The notes beneath the pieces were generated by a model, which saw only the letters and a list, made by a program, of their open reading frames with translations, had not been told where the DNA came from and did no database searches. Position numbers and translations under genes: made by a program. A stretch of DNA of 45,142 nucleotides from an uncultured Solirubrobacteraceae bacterium (GTDB lineage Bacteria > Actinomycetota > Thermoleophilia > Solirubrobacterales > Solirubrobacteraceae): contig CADCVQ010000164.1 in the NCBI GenBank assembly GCA_902806175.1, positions 1 to 45,142 of the forward strand. The letters are read 5' to 3'. Of this stretch, positions 1 to 7,652 are shown piece by piece. Within the stretch, counting starts at the first letter, position 1; every line of letters starts with the position of its first letter.

Positions 1-2
1 AG

Positions 3-470
3 TCGGTGCCGCGGCCGGACGTCGTCGTCGTCCCCGGCGGTCCGGGCGCGCTGGCTGCCAGCCGCGACGAGCGCGTCCTGCGCTGGCTGTGCGGCGCGCA
101 CGACCACACCCGGTTCACGACGTCGGTCTGCTGGGGCTCGGAGCTGCTGGGGACGGCGGGCCTGCTGCGCGGTGTGCGGGCGACGAGCCACTGGCTCGTG
201 CGCGACGAGCTGGCCGGGCACGGCGCCACCGCGGTGGACGAGCGCGTCGTCGTCAGCGGGAGGATCATCACGTCGGCCGGCGTCTCGGCGGGGATCGACA
301 TGGCGCTGCGGCTGGCCGCGCTCAGCGCCGGCGCCGAGGTCGCCGAGCGGATCGCGCTCACGCTGGAGTACGCACCCGAGCCGCCGACCGCCGGTGCCGG
401 CTCGCCGCGAACGGCCACACCAGAACTCGTTGCCGGTCTGCGCGCCGGCTACGCGCGATCGCGCGATTGA
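3..470 (+). CDS. DJ-1/PfpI family protein, 5' end outside window
   Basis: This is the C-terminal part of a DJ-1/PfpI (GATase1-like) protein. The visible 154 residues begin in the strand before the nucleophile elbow (VVVVPGGPG) and contain the elbow itself, SVCWGSELLGTAGLL, with the conserved cysteine. A His follows at the usual distance (TSHWLVRDEL), and then the ITSAGVSAGIDMAL helix typical of the GlxA/ThiJ-like subgroup. The reading frame is open to the window edge and about 50-60 N-terminal residues are missing, so the in-frame GTG at 6 is probably not the start. Members include cysteine hydrolases, isonitrile hydratases and regulator sensor domains. No AraC-type DNA-binding domain follows: the protein stops at 470 after a short Ala/Arg-rich tail. 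Substrate unknown. Confidence 0.8.
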   Translation, partial: SVPRPDVVVVPGGPGALAASRDERVLRWLCGAHDHTRFTTSVCWGSELLGTAGLLRGVRATSHWLVRDELAGHGATAVDERVVVSGRIITSAGVSAGIDMALRLAALSAGAEVAERIALTLEYAPEPPTAGAGSPRTATPELVAGLRAGYARSRD

Positions 471-531
471 GTGCTGGTGGCGAAGCGGTAGGTGCTTGCC
501 GCACGGTGCGCGTCTGTGGTTGGATCGCCCG

Positions 532-1956
532 ATGACCAGACGACGAACCGCGCTGCTGGCTGTCGTCAGCGCCGTCGCCATCGCCGCGCTGCTCGCGGGC
601 TGCGGCGGGTCTGACGGCGACGACACGCCGAAGGGATCAGAGCCGACGGCTCGATCATGGAAGACATGGGTTCTCGCCTCGCCGGAGCAGATCCGCGTGC
701 CGCCGCCGCCCGGCGGCGATTCGCCGGCCGCCACGCGCGACGCCGACGCGCTCGCGGACGCCACGCGCGCCAAGACGCCGCAGCAGGTCGCCCTCGCCCG
801 CGAGTTCAGCGCCGCACCGGTCGTGGAGCCCTGGCTCGAGCAGACGATGGAGCTCGTCGCGCGCCGGCCGAAGGACCCGCCGAGCTCGTCGCGCTCCTAC
901 TCCTACGTCAGCGCCGCGATGCACGACGCCGTCCTCGCCGCGTACCACTGGAAGTACGAGTACGACCGTGCCGCGCCCGACGGCGCGCGCGCCCCCGACC
1001 CGTCCTATCCGTCCGAGCATGCCGCGATCGCGGGCGCCGCCTCGCGGCTGATCGCCCATCTGTACCCGGAGTATCCGAAGGCGCGGCTCGACGAGCGCGC
1101 CGAGGACGTGGCGCAGGCGCGGGTGGCGACCGGCGCCAACTATCCCAGCGACGTCGAAGCCGGGCTCGAGCTCGGCCGCAAGATCGCCGACCGCTACATC
1201 GAGAAGGCCAAGAACGACGGCTCCACGCGCAAGTGGGACGGCAAGCGCCCGCGCGGCCCGGAGCACTGGGAGCCCCCGCCCGGTTCCACCGGACAGCCGA
1301 TCCAGCCCGTCGCCGGGACGTGGAAGACCTGGCTGCTAAACCCGGTCGACCGCTTCCACCCGCCCGCGCCGCCGAAGTACGGCACACCCGCGTTCATCGC
1401 CAACGCGAGGGACGTCATGCGCGCGAAGGAGCAGCTGACGCCCGAGCAGAAGCGCCTCGCGAAGTTCTGGGAGGCCGGACCGGGTACGGCCCTGCCGGCG
1501 GGTATCTGGAACAAGGTGGTGATCGCCTACGTGCGCGACAAGAACCTCTCCGTGCCGCGACAGACGCGTTTGTTCGCGCTGCTGAACGTCGCCCAGCATG
1601 ACACCGGGACGGCCTGCTGGAACGCGAAGTACCAGACCGGCTGGTGGGATCCGCGCCCGATCAGCGCCATCCGCGATCTCGGCCTCGACAAAAAGTGGGA
1701 GTCCTACCTCGGCACGCCGCTGTTTCCGGCATATCCGTCGTGCACGTCGAACTACTCCGGAGCCTCGGGCGAAGTGCTTGCCCACGTCTTCCCAGACGAC
1801 GCGAAGATGTGGCGCGCCAGGGCACAGGAGGCCGGAATGTCGCGGCTGTGGGGCGGTGTGCACTGGCGCATCGACGTCGAACAGGGGCTGAAGATGGGCC
1901 GCAGGGTCGCGGGCCTCGTGATCAAGCGCGCCGAGCAAGACGGCGCGGAGGCGTGA
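532..1956 (+). CDS. Lipoprotein of the vanadium haloperoxidase/PAP2 superfamily with two related halves
   Basis: The 474-residue protein starts with a lipoprotein signal (MTRRRTALLAVV...LLAGCGG), so it is probably anchored outside the membrane. The body is of the vanadium-dependent haloperoxidase / PAP2 phosphatase type. Two halves resemble each other. Each opens with a WKTW motif (near residues 43 and 264), followed by a helix with a Lys (WKYEYDRA; AKYQTGWWDPRP), a YPS motif and a final DVExG/DVEQG helix. In half 1 the YPS motif keeps a His (PSEHA, H163), but the later His position is Asn203. In half 2 the YPS motif has Thr405 where His is expected, but the later His is kept (GVHWRID, H444). 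Family knowledge: these motifs bind phosphate or vanadate. The active site may therefore be composite or altered. The ATG at 532 was chosen because the signal peptide begins there; the open frame extends upstream without homology. The next gene overlaps its stop codon. Confidence 0.82.
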   Translation: MTRRRTALLAVVSAVAIAALLAGCGGSDGDDTPKGSEPTARSWKTWVLASPEQIRVPPPPGGDSPAATRDADALADATRAKTPQQVALAREFSAAPVVEPWLEQTMELVARRPKDPPSSSRSYSYVSAAMHDAVLAAYHWKYEYDRAAPDGARAPDPSYPSEHAAIAGAASRLIAHLYPEYPKARLDERAEDVAQARVATGANYPSDVEAGLELGRKIADRYIEKAKNDGSTRKWDGKRPRGPEHWEPPPGSTGQPIQPVAGTWKTWLLNPVDRFHPPAPPKYGTPAFIANARDVMRAKEQLTPEQKRLAKFWEAGPGTALPAGIWNKVVIAYVRDKNLSVPRQTRLFALLNVAQHDTGTACWNAKYQTGWWDPRPISAIRDLGLDKKWESYLGTPLFPAYPSCTSNYSGASGEVLAHVFPDDAKMWRARAQEAGMSRLWGGVHWRIDVEQGLKMGRRVAGLVIKRAEQDGAEA

Positions 1957-2774
1957 GACACAGGATCGGCGCCGGGGCCGTCCTGCTCGCCGTGCTCGCC
2001 CTCACAGGTTGCGGCGGCGCCGATGAGGACGGTTCGGGCAAGCGGCCGGCGGCCGACCCGTTCAAGGAGGTCAGCCGCGAGCCGAGCCTCACGCGCACGG
2101 CCCGCCGCGCGGCCCCGCGCTGGGAGCGGATCGACCGCTTCGATGGCATCGCGCCGGCGGTCCATCCGATCAAGATCGCGCAGGGCGCGATCCAGTGGCG
2201 TGCGCGCTGGCGCTGCACGACCGGCCGTCTCGAGCTAACCGTGCAGCCCGCGCCGCGCACGGCTGCCGAGAAGCCCGGCGGCCGCTGCCCGGGCTCGGGT
2301 GAGACGACCTGGGTCCAGACCGGCGATCAGCAGCTGCGCATCTCCGGCGGCGGACGCTGGAGCGTCGTGGTCGAGCAGCAGATCGACACGCCGCTGCGCG
2401 AGCCGGCCCTGCCGGCGATGCGCGCCCCGGGCGCGCGGCTGATCAAGAGCGGAAGCTTCTATCGCGTCGAGCGCCAGGGCCGCGGGACGGCGCAGCTCTA
2501 TCGCCTGGCCAACGGCCGCGCGGCGCTGCGGCTGGCCCCGTTTCGTACGTCGTCGAACACCGATCTGTTCGTATGGCTGAGCGTGGCGGCCCGCCCGCGT
2601 ACCACGCAGCAGGCCGTCAGGGCACGACGGCTCGGTCGGCTCATCGCGTTGAAGTCGACGATCGGAGAGCAGAACTACGTGCTGCCACGCAACGTCGACC
2701 CGCAGCAGATCCGCTCGATCGTGATCTGGTGCGTGCCGATCCAGATCGTCTACACGGCCGCCGCGCTGCGTTAG
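1953..2774 (+). CDS. Lipoprotein with C-terminal DM13 domain
   Basis: The GTG start overlaps the stop of the haloperoxidase-like gene (GTGA), so the two are probably translationally coupled. The 273-residue product has a lipobox signal peptide (VLLAVLALTGCGG), a linker and middle region of unknown fold containing one Cys pair, and a C-terminal DM13 domain from about residue 165. DM13 features seen are GSFYRVERQGRGTAQLYR, then the conserved SNTDLFVWLS strand, a YVLP turn and a final IVIWC strand with its cysteine. DM13 domains are proposed to act in extracellular redox or electron-transfer reactions. Pairing with a vanadium-peroxidase-like lipoprotein suggests a joint extracytoplasmic role, which is an inference. 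Confidence 0.72.
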   Translation: MRHRIGAGAVLLAVLALTGCGGADEDGSGKRPAADPFKEVSREPSLTRTARRAAPRWERIDRFDGIAPAVHPIKIAQGAIQWRARWRCTTGRLELTVQPAPRTAAEKPGGRCPGSGETTWVQTGDQQLRISGGGRWSVVVEQQIDTPLREPALPAMRAPGARLIKSGSFYRVERQGRGTAQLYRLANGRAALRLAPFRTSSNTDLFVWLSVAARPRTTQQAVRARRLGRLIALKSTIGEQNYVLPRNVDPQQIRSIVIWCVPIQIVYTAAALR

Positions 2775-2782
2775 CGCAATAG

Positions 2783-3754
2783 TCAGCCGACCACGCAGCG
2801 CTCGAGCTCGCCGCGCCACTGCTCGCCCTCGAGGTTGCGGCCGATCACGACGATCCGGCTCGTGCGTGGCTCCTGCGGATCCCATGCACTTCCCGGCGCC
2901 TGCTCGACGTAGGTCTGCACGCCGTGCACGATCTGCCGGCGAGGCTCGTCCGCCAGCGCGACGATCGCCTTGATGCGAAAGACATCGGGGGCGTTGAGCA
3001 TGAGCAGCCCGCCGAGCCAGCCCTCGAAGCGCATCGGGTCAAGCTCGCCCGCAAGCTCGACGGAGAAGATCTCGACGTCGAGGTGATCGTGGTCGTGATG
3101 GTGATCGTGACCCCCGGCGCGATCGTCGTCCGCGGCGAACGCGAAGCGATCGAGCAGCAGCTCGGCGTCGAGCTCGTCGCGCGGGACGGCGACGATCTGC
3201 GCCTCGGGGTTGAGCTTGCTCGTGCGCGCACGGACCTCGTCGACGATCGCGTCATCGGCGAGGTCGATCTTGCTCACCACCACATGGGTCGCGAGCTGAA
3301 GCTGCTGGCGCGCCTCGGGGCTCTCGACGCGATCGAGCTGGTCGATCATGTGAACCGCGTCGACGACGGTGACCATCGTGTCCAGGCGCAGCACGTGCGT
3401 GATGCTGGCCAGCGCGTCGATCACGGGCCCCGGGTCCGCCAGGCCGCTCGTCTCGACGATGATCCGGTCCAGATGTCCAGCGGCGCGGTGAAGCCGCGTG
3501 ATCGCGTCCAGCAGCTCGCCCTGGCTCGTGCAGCACACGCAGCCGTCCGCGATCTCCACGACATCGTCGGCGGCGTCGCCGAGCAGCTGCCCATCGAGTC
3601 CGATCTCGCCGGCCTCGTTGACGACGACGCCGATGCGCTCTGCGCCCGCGCGTGCCCGCACGAGGCGGTTGACGAGGGAGGTCTTGCCGGCACCGAGAAA
3701 ACCGGAGATGACGGTGATCGGGATTGGGCCCTGCGGGGCGAGCTGATCGGACAC
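2783..3754 (-). CDS. CobW/COG0523 G3E-family GTPase (metal chaperone)
   Basis: The 323-residue protein has the G3E GTPase layout. The Walker A is [10 protein letters not shown] near residue 18. The metal-binding GCVCCT motif (CxCC) is near residue 72, followed by an ETSGLADP switch region. A long His/Asp-rich loop (HDHHHDHDH) lies near residue 210, before the C-terminal CobW domain. Family members deliver zinc, cobalt or other divalent metals to client proteins using GTP, and HypB, the hydrogenase nickel GTPase, is a relative. Start is GTG at 3754 with AAGGAA about 10 bases upstream. It is divergent from a PadR gene across a 129-bp gap. The His-rich loop fits zinc or nickel handling. A role in feeding the hydrogenase genes 2 kb away is possible but not shown. 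Confidence 0.85.
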   Translation of the reverse strand: MSDQLAPQGPIPITVISGFLGAGKTSLVNRLVRARAGAERIGVVVNEAGEIGLDGQLLGDAADDVVEIADGCVCCTSQGELLDAITRLHRAAGHLDRIIVETSGLADPGPVIDALASITHVLRLDTMVTVVDAVHMIDQLDRVESPEARQQLQLATHVVVSKIDLADDAIVDEVRARTSKLNPEAQIVAVPRDELDAELLLDRFAFAADDDRAGGHDHHHDHDHLDVEIFSVELAGELDPMRFEGWLGGLLMLNAPDVFRIKAIVALADEPRRQIVHGVQTYVEQAPGSAWDPQEPRTSRIVVIGRNLEGEQWRGELERCVVG

Positions 3755-3858
3755 GGCGAGGTGGTTCCTTTCGCGGATCTCTGCGTTGCGGCTCCCCGAC
3801 GGACTACCCGCAAACGCGGTTCGGCGCCATCACAAAAAAGCCCTGAGCGACATCGCCG

Positions 3859-3877
3859 CTATGTGATTGGATCATAG
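3859..3877. promoter_or_regulatory. Inverted repeat in the cobW-padR divergent gap, candidate PadR operator
   Basis: CTATG at 3859-3863 and CATAG at 3873-3877 form a dyad with a 9-bp centre, ending 6 bp before the padR start codon. PadR proteins commonly bind dyads in their own promoters, so autoregulation is the simplest reading. This is a short site and could be coincidence. Confidence 0.35.
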
Positions 3878-3883
3878 TCCGAG

Positions 3884-4222
3884 ATGCGCAAAGACCTGCG
3901 AACGGCTTGGCTTCTGCTGCTCCTGCGCGACGGGGCCAGTTATGGCTATGAGTTGCGTCGTGAGCTGACCGCGCGCAAGATGAAGCTCGATCCGGCAGTG
4001 ATGTACCGGGGCCTGCGCGAAATGGAGCAGCACGGTCTGATCTCCTCGCGCTGGATGCGCTCCGATACCGGCCCCAAGCGGCGCGTCTACGACATCACCG
4101 ACGCGGGTCTCCGCGAGCTTGCGCGGGTCGCCGCCACGATCGCGGCCGCGCGCGAGGAGCAGACGACGTTCCTCACCGCGTTCGAGAACCCTGGTGGCGC
4201 CGTGACGGCGCCGTCGTCTTGA
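3884..4222 (+). CDS. PadR family transcriptional regulator
   Basis: The 112-residue product is a minimal PadR protein. It has a winged helix with the family signature LLLLLRDGASYGYELRRELTA, the wing-containing segment AVMYRGLREMEQHGLI, and RRVYDITDAGLREL, then a short C-terminal dimerisation helix. It starts 6 bp after an inverted repeat in the divergent gap with the CobW-type GTPase gene. It is followed 24 bp later by a cupredoxin-like lipoprotein gene on the same strand, which may be its target. PadR members sense phenolics, drugs or other small ligands; the ligand here is unknown. Confidence 0.88.
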   Translation: MRKDLRTAWLLLLLRDGASYGYELRRELTARKMKLDPAVMYRGLREMEQHGLISSRWMRSDTGPKRRVYDITDAGLRELARVAATIAAAREEQTTFLTAFENPGGAVTAPSS

Positions 4223-4246
4223 CCGCGGCCGCCGGTCGATGATCCA

Positions 4247-5167
4247 ATGGTCGCCGTGACCTCGGCTCCTATGCGACTGGCGGCAGTGGCGCTGCTGCTG
4301 TGCGCCGCCGCGCCGGCCGGGTGCGGCGGCGAGGATGTCGTCGTGCAGGAAGCCCCGACGCCGCAGGAGCGCGGCGTCGCCCCACCCGCCGGCGGCACGG
4401 CGCGCGAGGATCCTTTGCGCGGGACGCGCGCGCGTCCGTCGCGCATGACGATCACCGTCGAGGACGTCGGCAACAAGGGCAGGTTTCGCTACAGGGCGCC
4501 GGCCACCGTGCGCGGCGGCCTCGTCGAGATCCGCCTGCGCAACGCCAGCAAGGCGCCGCGCAAGGCGCAGTTGTGGAGGATCGATGGCGACCACAGCGTC
4601 AAGGAGGCGCTGCGCATCCGGCACCCGCAGCCGGACTGGCTGCGGACCGCGGGCGGCGTCAGCCTCACCGAACCGGGCCAGACGAGCAGCACACTGCAGG
4701 CGTTGCCCGCCGGCCGCTACTACGTCGCCGCGATCCTCGACACCCCCGGCATCGTGGCGTCGTTCACGGTGACGGGTCCACGGACGGTGCCCGCGCCGCC
4801 GCGCGCGCCGGCCCGTGTCGAGGCGCGGGACTTCTCCTTCCGCGTCTCCGGCCTGAACGCCGGGCGCAACAGCGTCGACTTCGACAACACCGGCGCCCAG
4901 CAGCATCACGCGTACTTCACGCCGATGCGCGCCGGCGCCGACATCAAGGACGTGCGCCGGTTCTTCGGCCGGCGCACCTCGACCGGCACGGCGCCGGTCG
5001 ACCCGGAGCTGGTGCGTGAGACCGCCGTCCTGGAGGGTCGCGACCGGCAGGTCACGCAACTGGATCTGCCGGCGGGCAGGTATGCCCTGATCTGCTTCGT
5101 GCGCGGGCGCGCCGGCGGACCGTCGCACCTCGAGCTCGGGATGATCAACGAGGTGACGGTGCGCTAG
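4247..5167 (+). CDS. Lipoprotein with two cupredoxin-like domains, the second with potential copper ligands
   Basis: The 306-residue protein has a signal peptide ending in a lipobox-like APAGCGG (after MVAVTSAPMRLAAVALLL), then a low-complexity Pro/Arg linker. Two beta-sandwich stretches follow. The first, about residues 65-180, ends in LPAGRYYVAAILDTPG and lacks Cys and His ligands. The second, about residues 190-306, has H220/H221 (QQHHAY), C283 (LICFVRG), H294 (SHLEL) and M299. This spacing resembles the His-Cys-His-Met set of type 1 copper proteins. An extracytoplasmic copper-binding or electron-transfer role is likely for the second domain. The ATG at 4247 gives a long n-region; an internal ATG at 4271 would also leave an intact signal peptide. 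Confidence 0.65.
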   Translation: MVAVTSAPMRLAAVALLLCAAAPAGCGGEDVVVQEAPTPQERGVAPPAGGTAREDPLRGTRARPSRMTITVEDVGNKGRFRYRAPATVRGGLVEIRLRNASKAPRKAQLWRIDGDHSVKEALRIRHPQPDWLRTAGGVSLTEPGQTSSTLQALPAGRYYVAAILDTPGIVASFTVTGPRTVPAPPRAPARVEARDFSFRVSGLNAGRNSVDFDNTGAQQHHAYFTPMRAGADIKDVRRFFGRRTSTGTAPVDPELVRETAVLEGRDRQVTQLDLPAGRYALICFVRGRAGGPSHLELGMINEVTVR

Positions 5168-5260
5168 AGCACCCTCACCCACCCCAGATCGAACTTAGAT
5201 GGCTGATTCCACGACCGGCACCGCCATCTGCGCGTGTCTCGCGGCGCAGGATCGCCACAT

Positions 5261-5300
5261 GTCAAAGGAGGCCGTGCCGCTGGCATTGTCCACCTTTGAC
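5261..5300. terminator. Stem-loop between convergent genes
   Basis: GTCAAAGGAGG at 5261-5271 and CCACCTTTGAC at 5290-5300 pair over 11 bp with one mismatch around an 18-nt loop. It lies between two genes that converge (stops at 5167 and 5363), the place for a bidirectional terminator. There is no T-run. The remainder of the 195-bp gap shows nothing else I can name. Confidence 0.4.
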
Positions 5301-5362
5301 CTGCGGCGCCCTGCATCCGCGATACACGCACATCTGACGGCCCCGGCCGCGGAATCAATCAT

Positions 5363-6103
5363 CTAGGCGGGAACCGCCATGGCGGCCAGCCGATCGGCCA
5401 ACGCGACGAGCGCCTTGACGCCGGGCGAGTTCTCGTCGACGTCGATCGCCGCAAGCCCCTCCCGGTCGGCCCGGGCGATCGCTGCGTCGTCCGGCACGAC
5501 GACCATCTCGCACTCGCCGACGGCCTCGCGGATGACGGCGAGATCCTCGTCGTCACGCACCCGGTTGGCGATCACGATCACGCGGCCGCCGCGGTCGTCG
5601 GTCATCTCGACTGCGCGGCGCGCGATGTTCAGCGACTTCGCGGTCGGCTGAGCGACGACGAGGACGATGTCGGCCTGACCCTCCTGCAGGCGCATGACCG
5701 TGCCGATCCCGGCTTCGAGGTCGCCGACGATGATCTTGCCCTCGGACTCGAGCTCGTTGAGCAGCCCTTCGGGAGATACGCCGCAGCACATGCAGCCCGG
5801 GTTGGCCTGTTCGATGCGCGAGGCGACGACGAGCCGCACGCCGTCAGGCGCGTCGCGGCCGAAGCGCTCGACGAACCCCTCGGTCGAGCGCTCGTGCTCG
5901 GTCTCGCCCGTCTCCAGGCCTTGGCGCACCGCTACGAGGAGATCTGTCTCCTCGGGGCCGACACCCAGCGAAACGCCGAGCATCGGATTCGTGTCAGCGT
6001 CGAGCGCGAGCACATCGTGTCCCGCGCGCGCGAGCGCGCGAGAGATCGTGCCCGAAACGGTCGTCTTGCCGACCCCACCCTTTCCTGCGACGACGATCTT
6101 CAT
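5363..6103 (-). CDS. CooC/MinD-type ATPase with CxCC motif
   Basis: The 246-residue product is a deviant Walker A ATPase: GKGGVGKTTVSG at residues 8-19, LDADTNPMLG as the switch region, and GDLEAGIG as the second motif. GCMCCG places cysteines at 104, 106 and 107, at the site where CooC dimers bind nickel through CxC. CooC inserts nickel into CO dehydrogenase; related ATPases are nickel chaperones for other enzymes. It is the last gene of a minus-strand run reading away from hhyS1, and its ATG overlaps the previous stop (ATGA at 6100-6103). No CODH gene is visible, so the natural client is the adjacent [NiFe]-hydrogenase; that link is inferred from position. Confidence 0.82.
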   Translation of the reverse strand: MKIVVAGKGGVGKTTVSGTISRALARAGHDVLALDADTNPMLGVSLGVGPEETDLLVAVRQGLETGETEHERSTEGFVERFGRDAPDGVRLVVASRIEQANPGCMCCGVSPEGLLNELESEGKIIVGDLEAGIGTVMRLQEGQADIVLVVAQPTAKSLNIARRAVEMTDDRGGRVIVIANRVRDDEDLAVIREAVGECEMVVVPDDAAIARADREGLAAIDVDENSPGVKALVALADRLAAMAVPA

Positions 6104-6894
6104 ATGCGGTCCATGTTACGCACATCTAGTTCGTCCGCCAAACGCTCGATGGCACGCACCGCGGGCGCGTCGGGCGCGAGGTCCAGCAAGGCGACGCCCG
6201 CCCGCTCGGCGCGGCGCACCGATTCGTCGGCGGGCACCGTCGCGATCAGCGGCACGCCGAGGAACTCCTGCACGCGGTCGGCGTCGCCGTCGGCGGCGAC
6301 CTTGTTGACCACGAGCGATAGTTGCGCGTCCTCGCGCATCGCGGTCGTGATCCGCGTGATCCGGCGAGCTGTCAGCATCGACTGCCATGTCGGCTCGACG
6401 ACGAGCAGGAACTGTTGCGCGTAGGGCGCCCAGTCGAATGCCATCTGGCGCGGTCCCGCAGGCAGGTCGCCGAGGATCACCCAGTCCTCCAGCGAGGGCG
6501 CATCGTCGAGGCGGTGGATGAGCTGGTAGAAGGCGTTGTGCGACGCCCGGTTGGGCTCGAGGCCGCGTCTGTCGTGCTTGCCGATCTGCAACAGCCGCAC
6601 GCCGTCGGGGGCGTCCGTTGCGTAGCGCTGCACCGCGCGCACCGGGCCGACGCCCTTGATCAGGCGCCAGCGGCCCTTCTCGTTGCGCTCTGCGGCCGCG
6701 TTGAGCGGCACGTCGTCGGGCACTTGCGCGCCGAGGCTGATCGACAGCCCGGGCAGCGTGTCCGAATCCAGCGCAAGGACGCGGTGACCGCGCCGCGCCA
6801 GCGTCCGCGCGAGCGTCGCCGCGACGACGGACTTCCCCACGCCGCCCTTGCCGACGACTGCGAGACGCATGCCGCCGGCGGGGCGTGTGGTCAT
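6100..6894 (-). CDS. CooC/MinD-type ATPase without CxC motif
   Basis: About 264 residues from the ATG at 6894 (an alternative ATG at 6870 lies just before RLAVVGKGGVGK). It has a deviant Walker A (GKGGVGKSVVAA), the LDSDTLPGLSISLG switch and ILGDLPAGPR as the later motif. It is clearly paralogous to the genes on either side, but the CxC nickel site is replaced by IGKHDRRG. It is probably a partner or regulatory paralogue that cannot bind metal in the CooC way. It sits 16 bp after a PadR gene and overlaps the next ATPase by 4 bp, so all are likely co-transcribed. No convincing Shine-Dalgarno sequence decides the start. Confidence 0.78.
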   Translation of the reverse strand: MTTRPAGGMRLAVVGKGGVGKSVVAATLARTLARRGHRVLALDSDTLPGLSISLGAQVPDDVPLNAAAERNEKGRWRLIKGVGPVRAVQRYATDAPDGVRLLQIGKHDRRGLEPNRASHNAFYQLIHRLDDAPSLEDWVILGDLPAGPRQMAFDWAPYAQQFLLVVEPTWQSMLTARRITRITTAMREDAQLSLVVNKVAADGDADRVQEFLGVPLIATVPADESVRRAERAGVALLDLAPDAPAVRAIERLADELDVRNMDRI

Positions 6895-6910
6895 CGTCGA
6901 GGCAGGTGCG

Positions 6911-7351
6911 TCACTCGGTGTGAGACCGCGCACGCTTGCCACGGTCGAGGGACACGAACTCGGAGTAGCGGCTGAGGAAGACGCCAAGCACGTCGTCGGT
7001 CGCCATCAGCGCCTTGGCGGCGAGATGCAGCTCCTCCATGCCGGTGCGCGTGAGCTCGTACATGCGCCGGTCGGGACCGGTGGTGGACTTCTCCCAGACC
7101 GAGCGCACGAGCTCGTCGCTCTCGAGCGTGCGCAGCGCCCGGTACAGACGCCCCGGATCGTCCCGACTGAAGCCGAGCGGGCGCAGCCGCTCGAGCAGGT
7201 CGTAACCGTGCGCGGGATGCTCGCGCAGCAGCAGCAACAGGCACGGCCTGAGGAAGTTCTTCGGCAGAACCTGCGCGGGTGTCAGATCAGTGGGAATGGC
7301 CTGATCCAACTCGGTCGTGAAGGCACTCGGCCGCAGCCTCGGGCGAATCAT
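6911..7351 (-). CDS. PadR-like transcriptional regulator
   Basis: A winged-helix PadR-type domain is visible from LTPAQVLPKNFLRP onward: LLLLLREHPAHGYDLLERL, then a segment for the wing with RRMYELTRTGMEEL, and a C-terminal helical region (~146 residues from the ATG at 7351). The start is uncertain: GTG at 7372, ATG at 7351 and TTG at 7309 are in frame, and the first two give a 65-86 bp overlap with the upstream gene. It lies inside the ATPase run divergent from hhyS1, so a role in controlling the hydrogenase genes is plausible but not shown. Confidence 0.78.
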   Translation of the reverse strand: MIRPRLRPSAFTTELDQAIPTDLTPAQVLPKNFLRPCLLLLLREHPAHGYDLLERLRPLGFSRDDPGRLYRALRTLESDELVRSVWEKSTTGPDRRMYELTRTGMEELHLAAKALMATDDVLGVFLSRYSEFVSLDRGKRARSHTE

Positions 7352-7652
7352 GACACCAGCAGTCGGCGTCACACTCGCCGTGGGTTGGACGGGTCAGGTC
7401 GGCCATCTCGTCGGCGAACGTCCGCTTGCCGTTCTCCATGCCGCCGGCGCTCAGGACGTAGCGCTCGCCGCGCCCCTCCAGCAGGCCGTCTTCGATGAAC
7501 CGGTCGAGGTATGCAGTCAGGACCGTGTCGGGCACCGCCAGAAAGCGGCTGAGCTCGACAGCCGTGGGCTCCGTCGAGATGCCCTCGCTGTGCATCCAGT
7601 ACATCGCCTGGAGCACCTCGTCGCGGACGCGAAGGACTTCAAGCTCGTCCAT
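7287..7652 (-). CDS. Small winged-helix-like protein with Cys/His-rich C-terminal tail
   Basis: The 121-residue product begins with a helical region (VRDEVLQAMYWMHSEG) followed by a helix-turn-helix-like stretch, TAVELSRFLAVPDTVLTAYLDRFIEDGLLE, and a wing-like GRGERYVLSAGG. The last 33 residues hold GECDADCWCHD, then C-L-H and a terminal GSGHSH. That is four Cys and several His, a likely metal-binding tail. I do not recognise a named family. The layout suggests a metal- or redox-responsive DNA-binding protein. Its ATG overlaps the preceding ATPase stop by 14 bp (7639-7652), so it belongs to the maturation run next to the hydrogenase. Confidence 0.6.
   Translation of the reverse strand: MDELEVLRVRDEVLQAMYWMHSEGISTEPTAVELSRFLAVPDTVLTAYLDRFIEDGLLEGRGERYVLSAGGMENGKRTFADEMADLTRPTHGECDADCWCHDSPEAAAECLHDRVGSGHSH

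Noticed and set aside
3872-5182. 436-codon open frame on the minus strand
   Set aside because: It lies antisense to the PadR and cupredoxin-like lipoprotein genes, is Arg/Ala-rich and has no family motif; it is a high-GC shadow.
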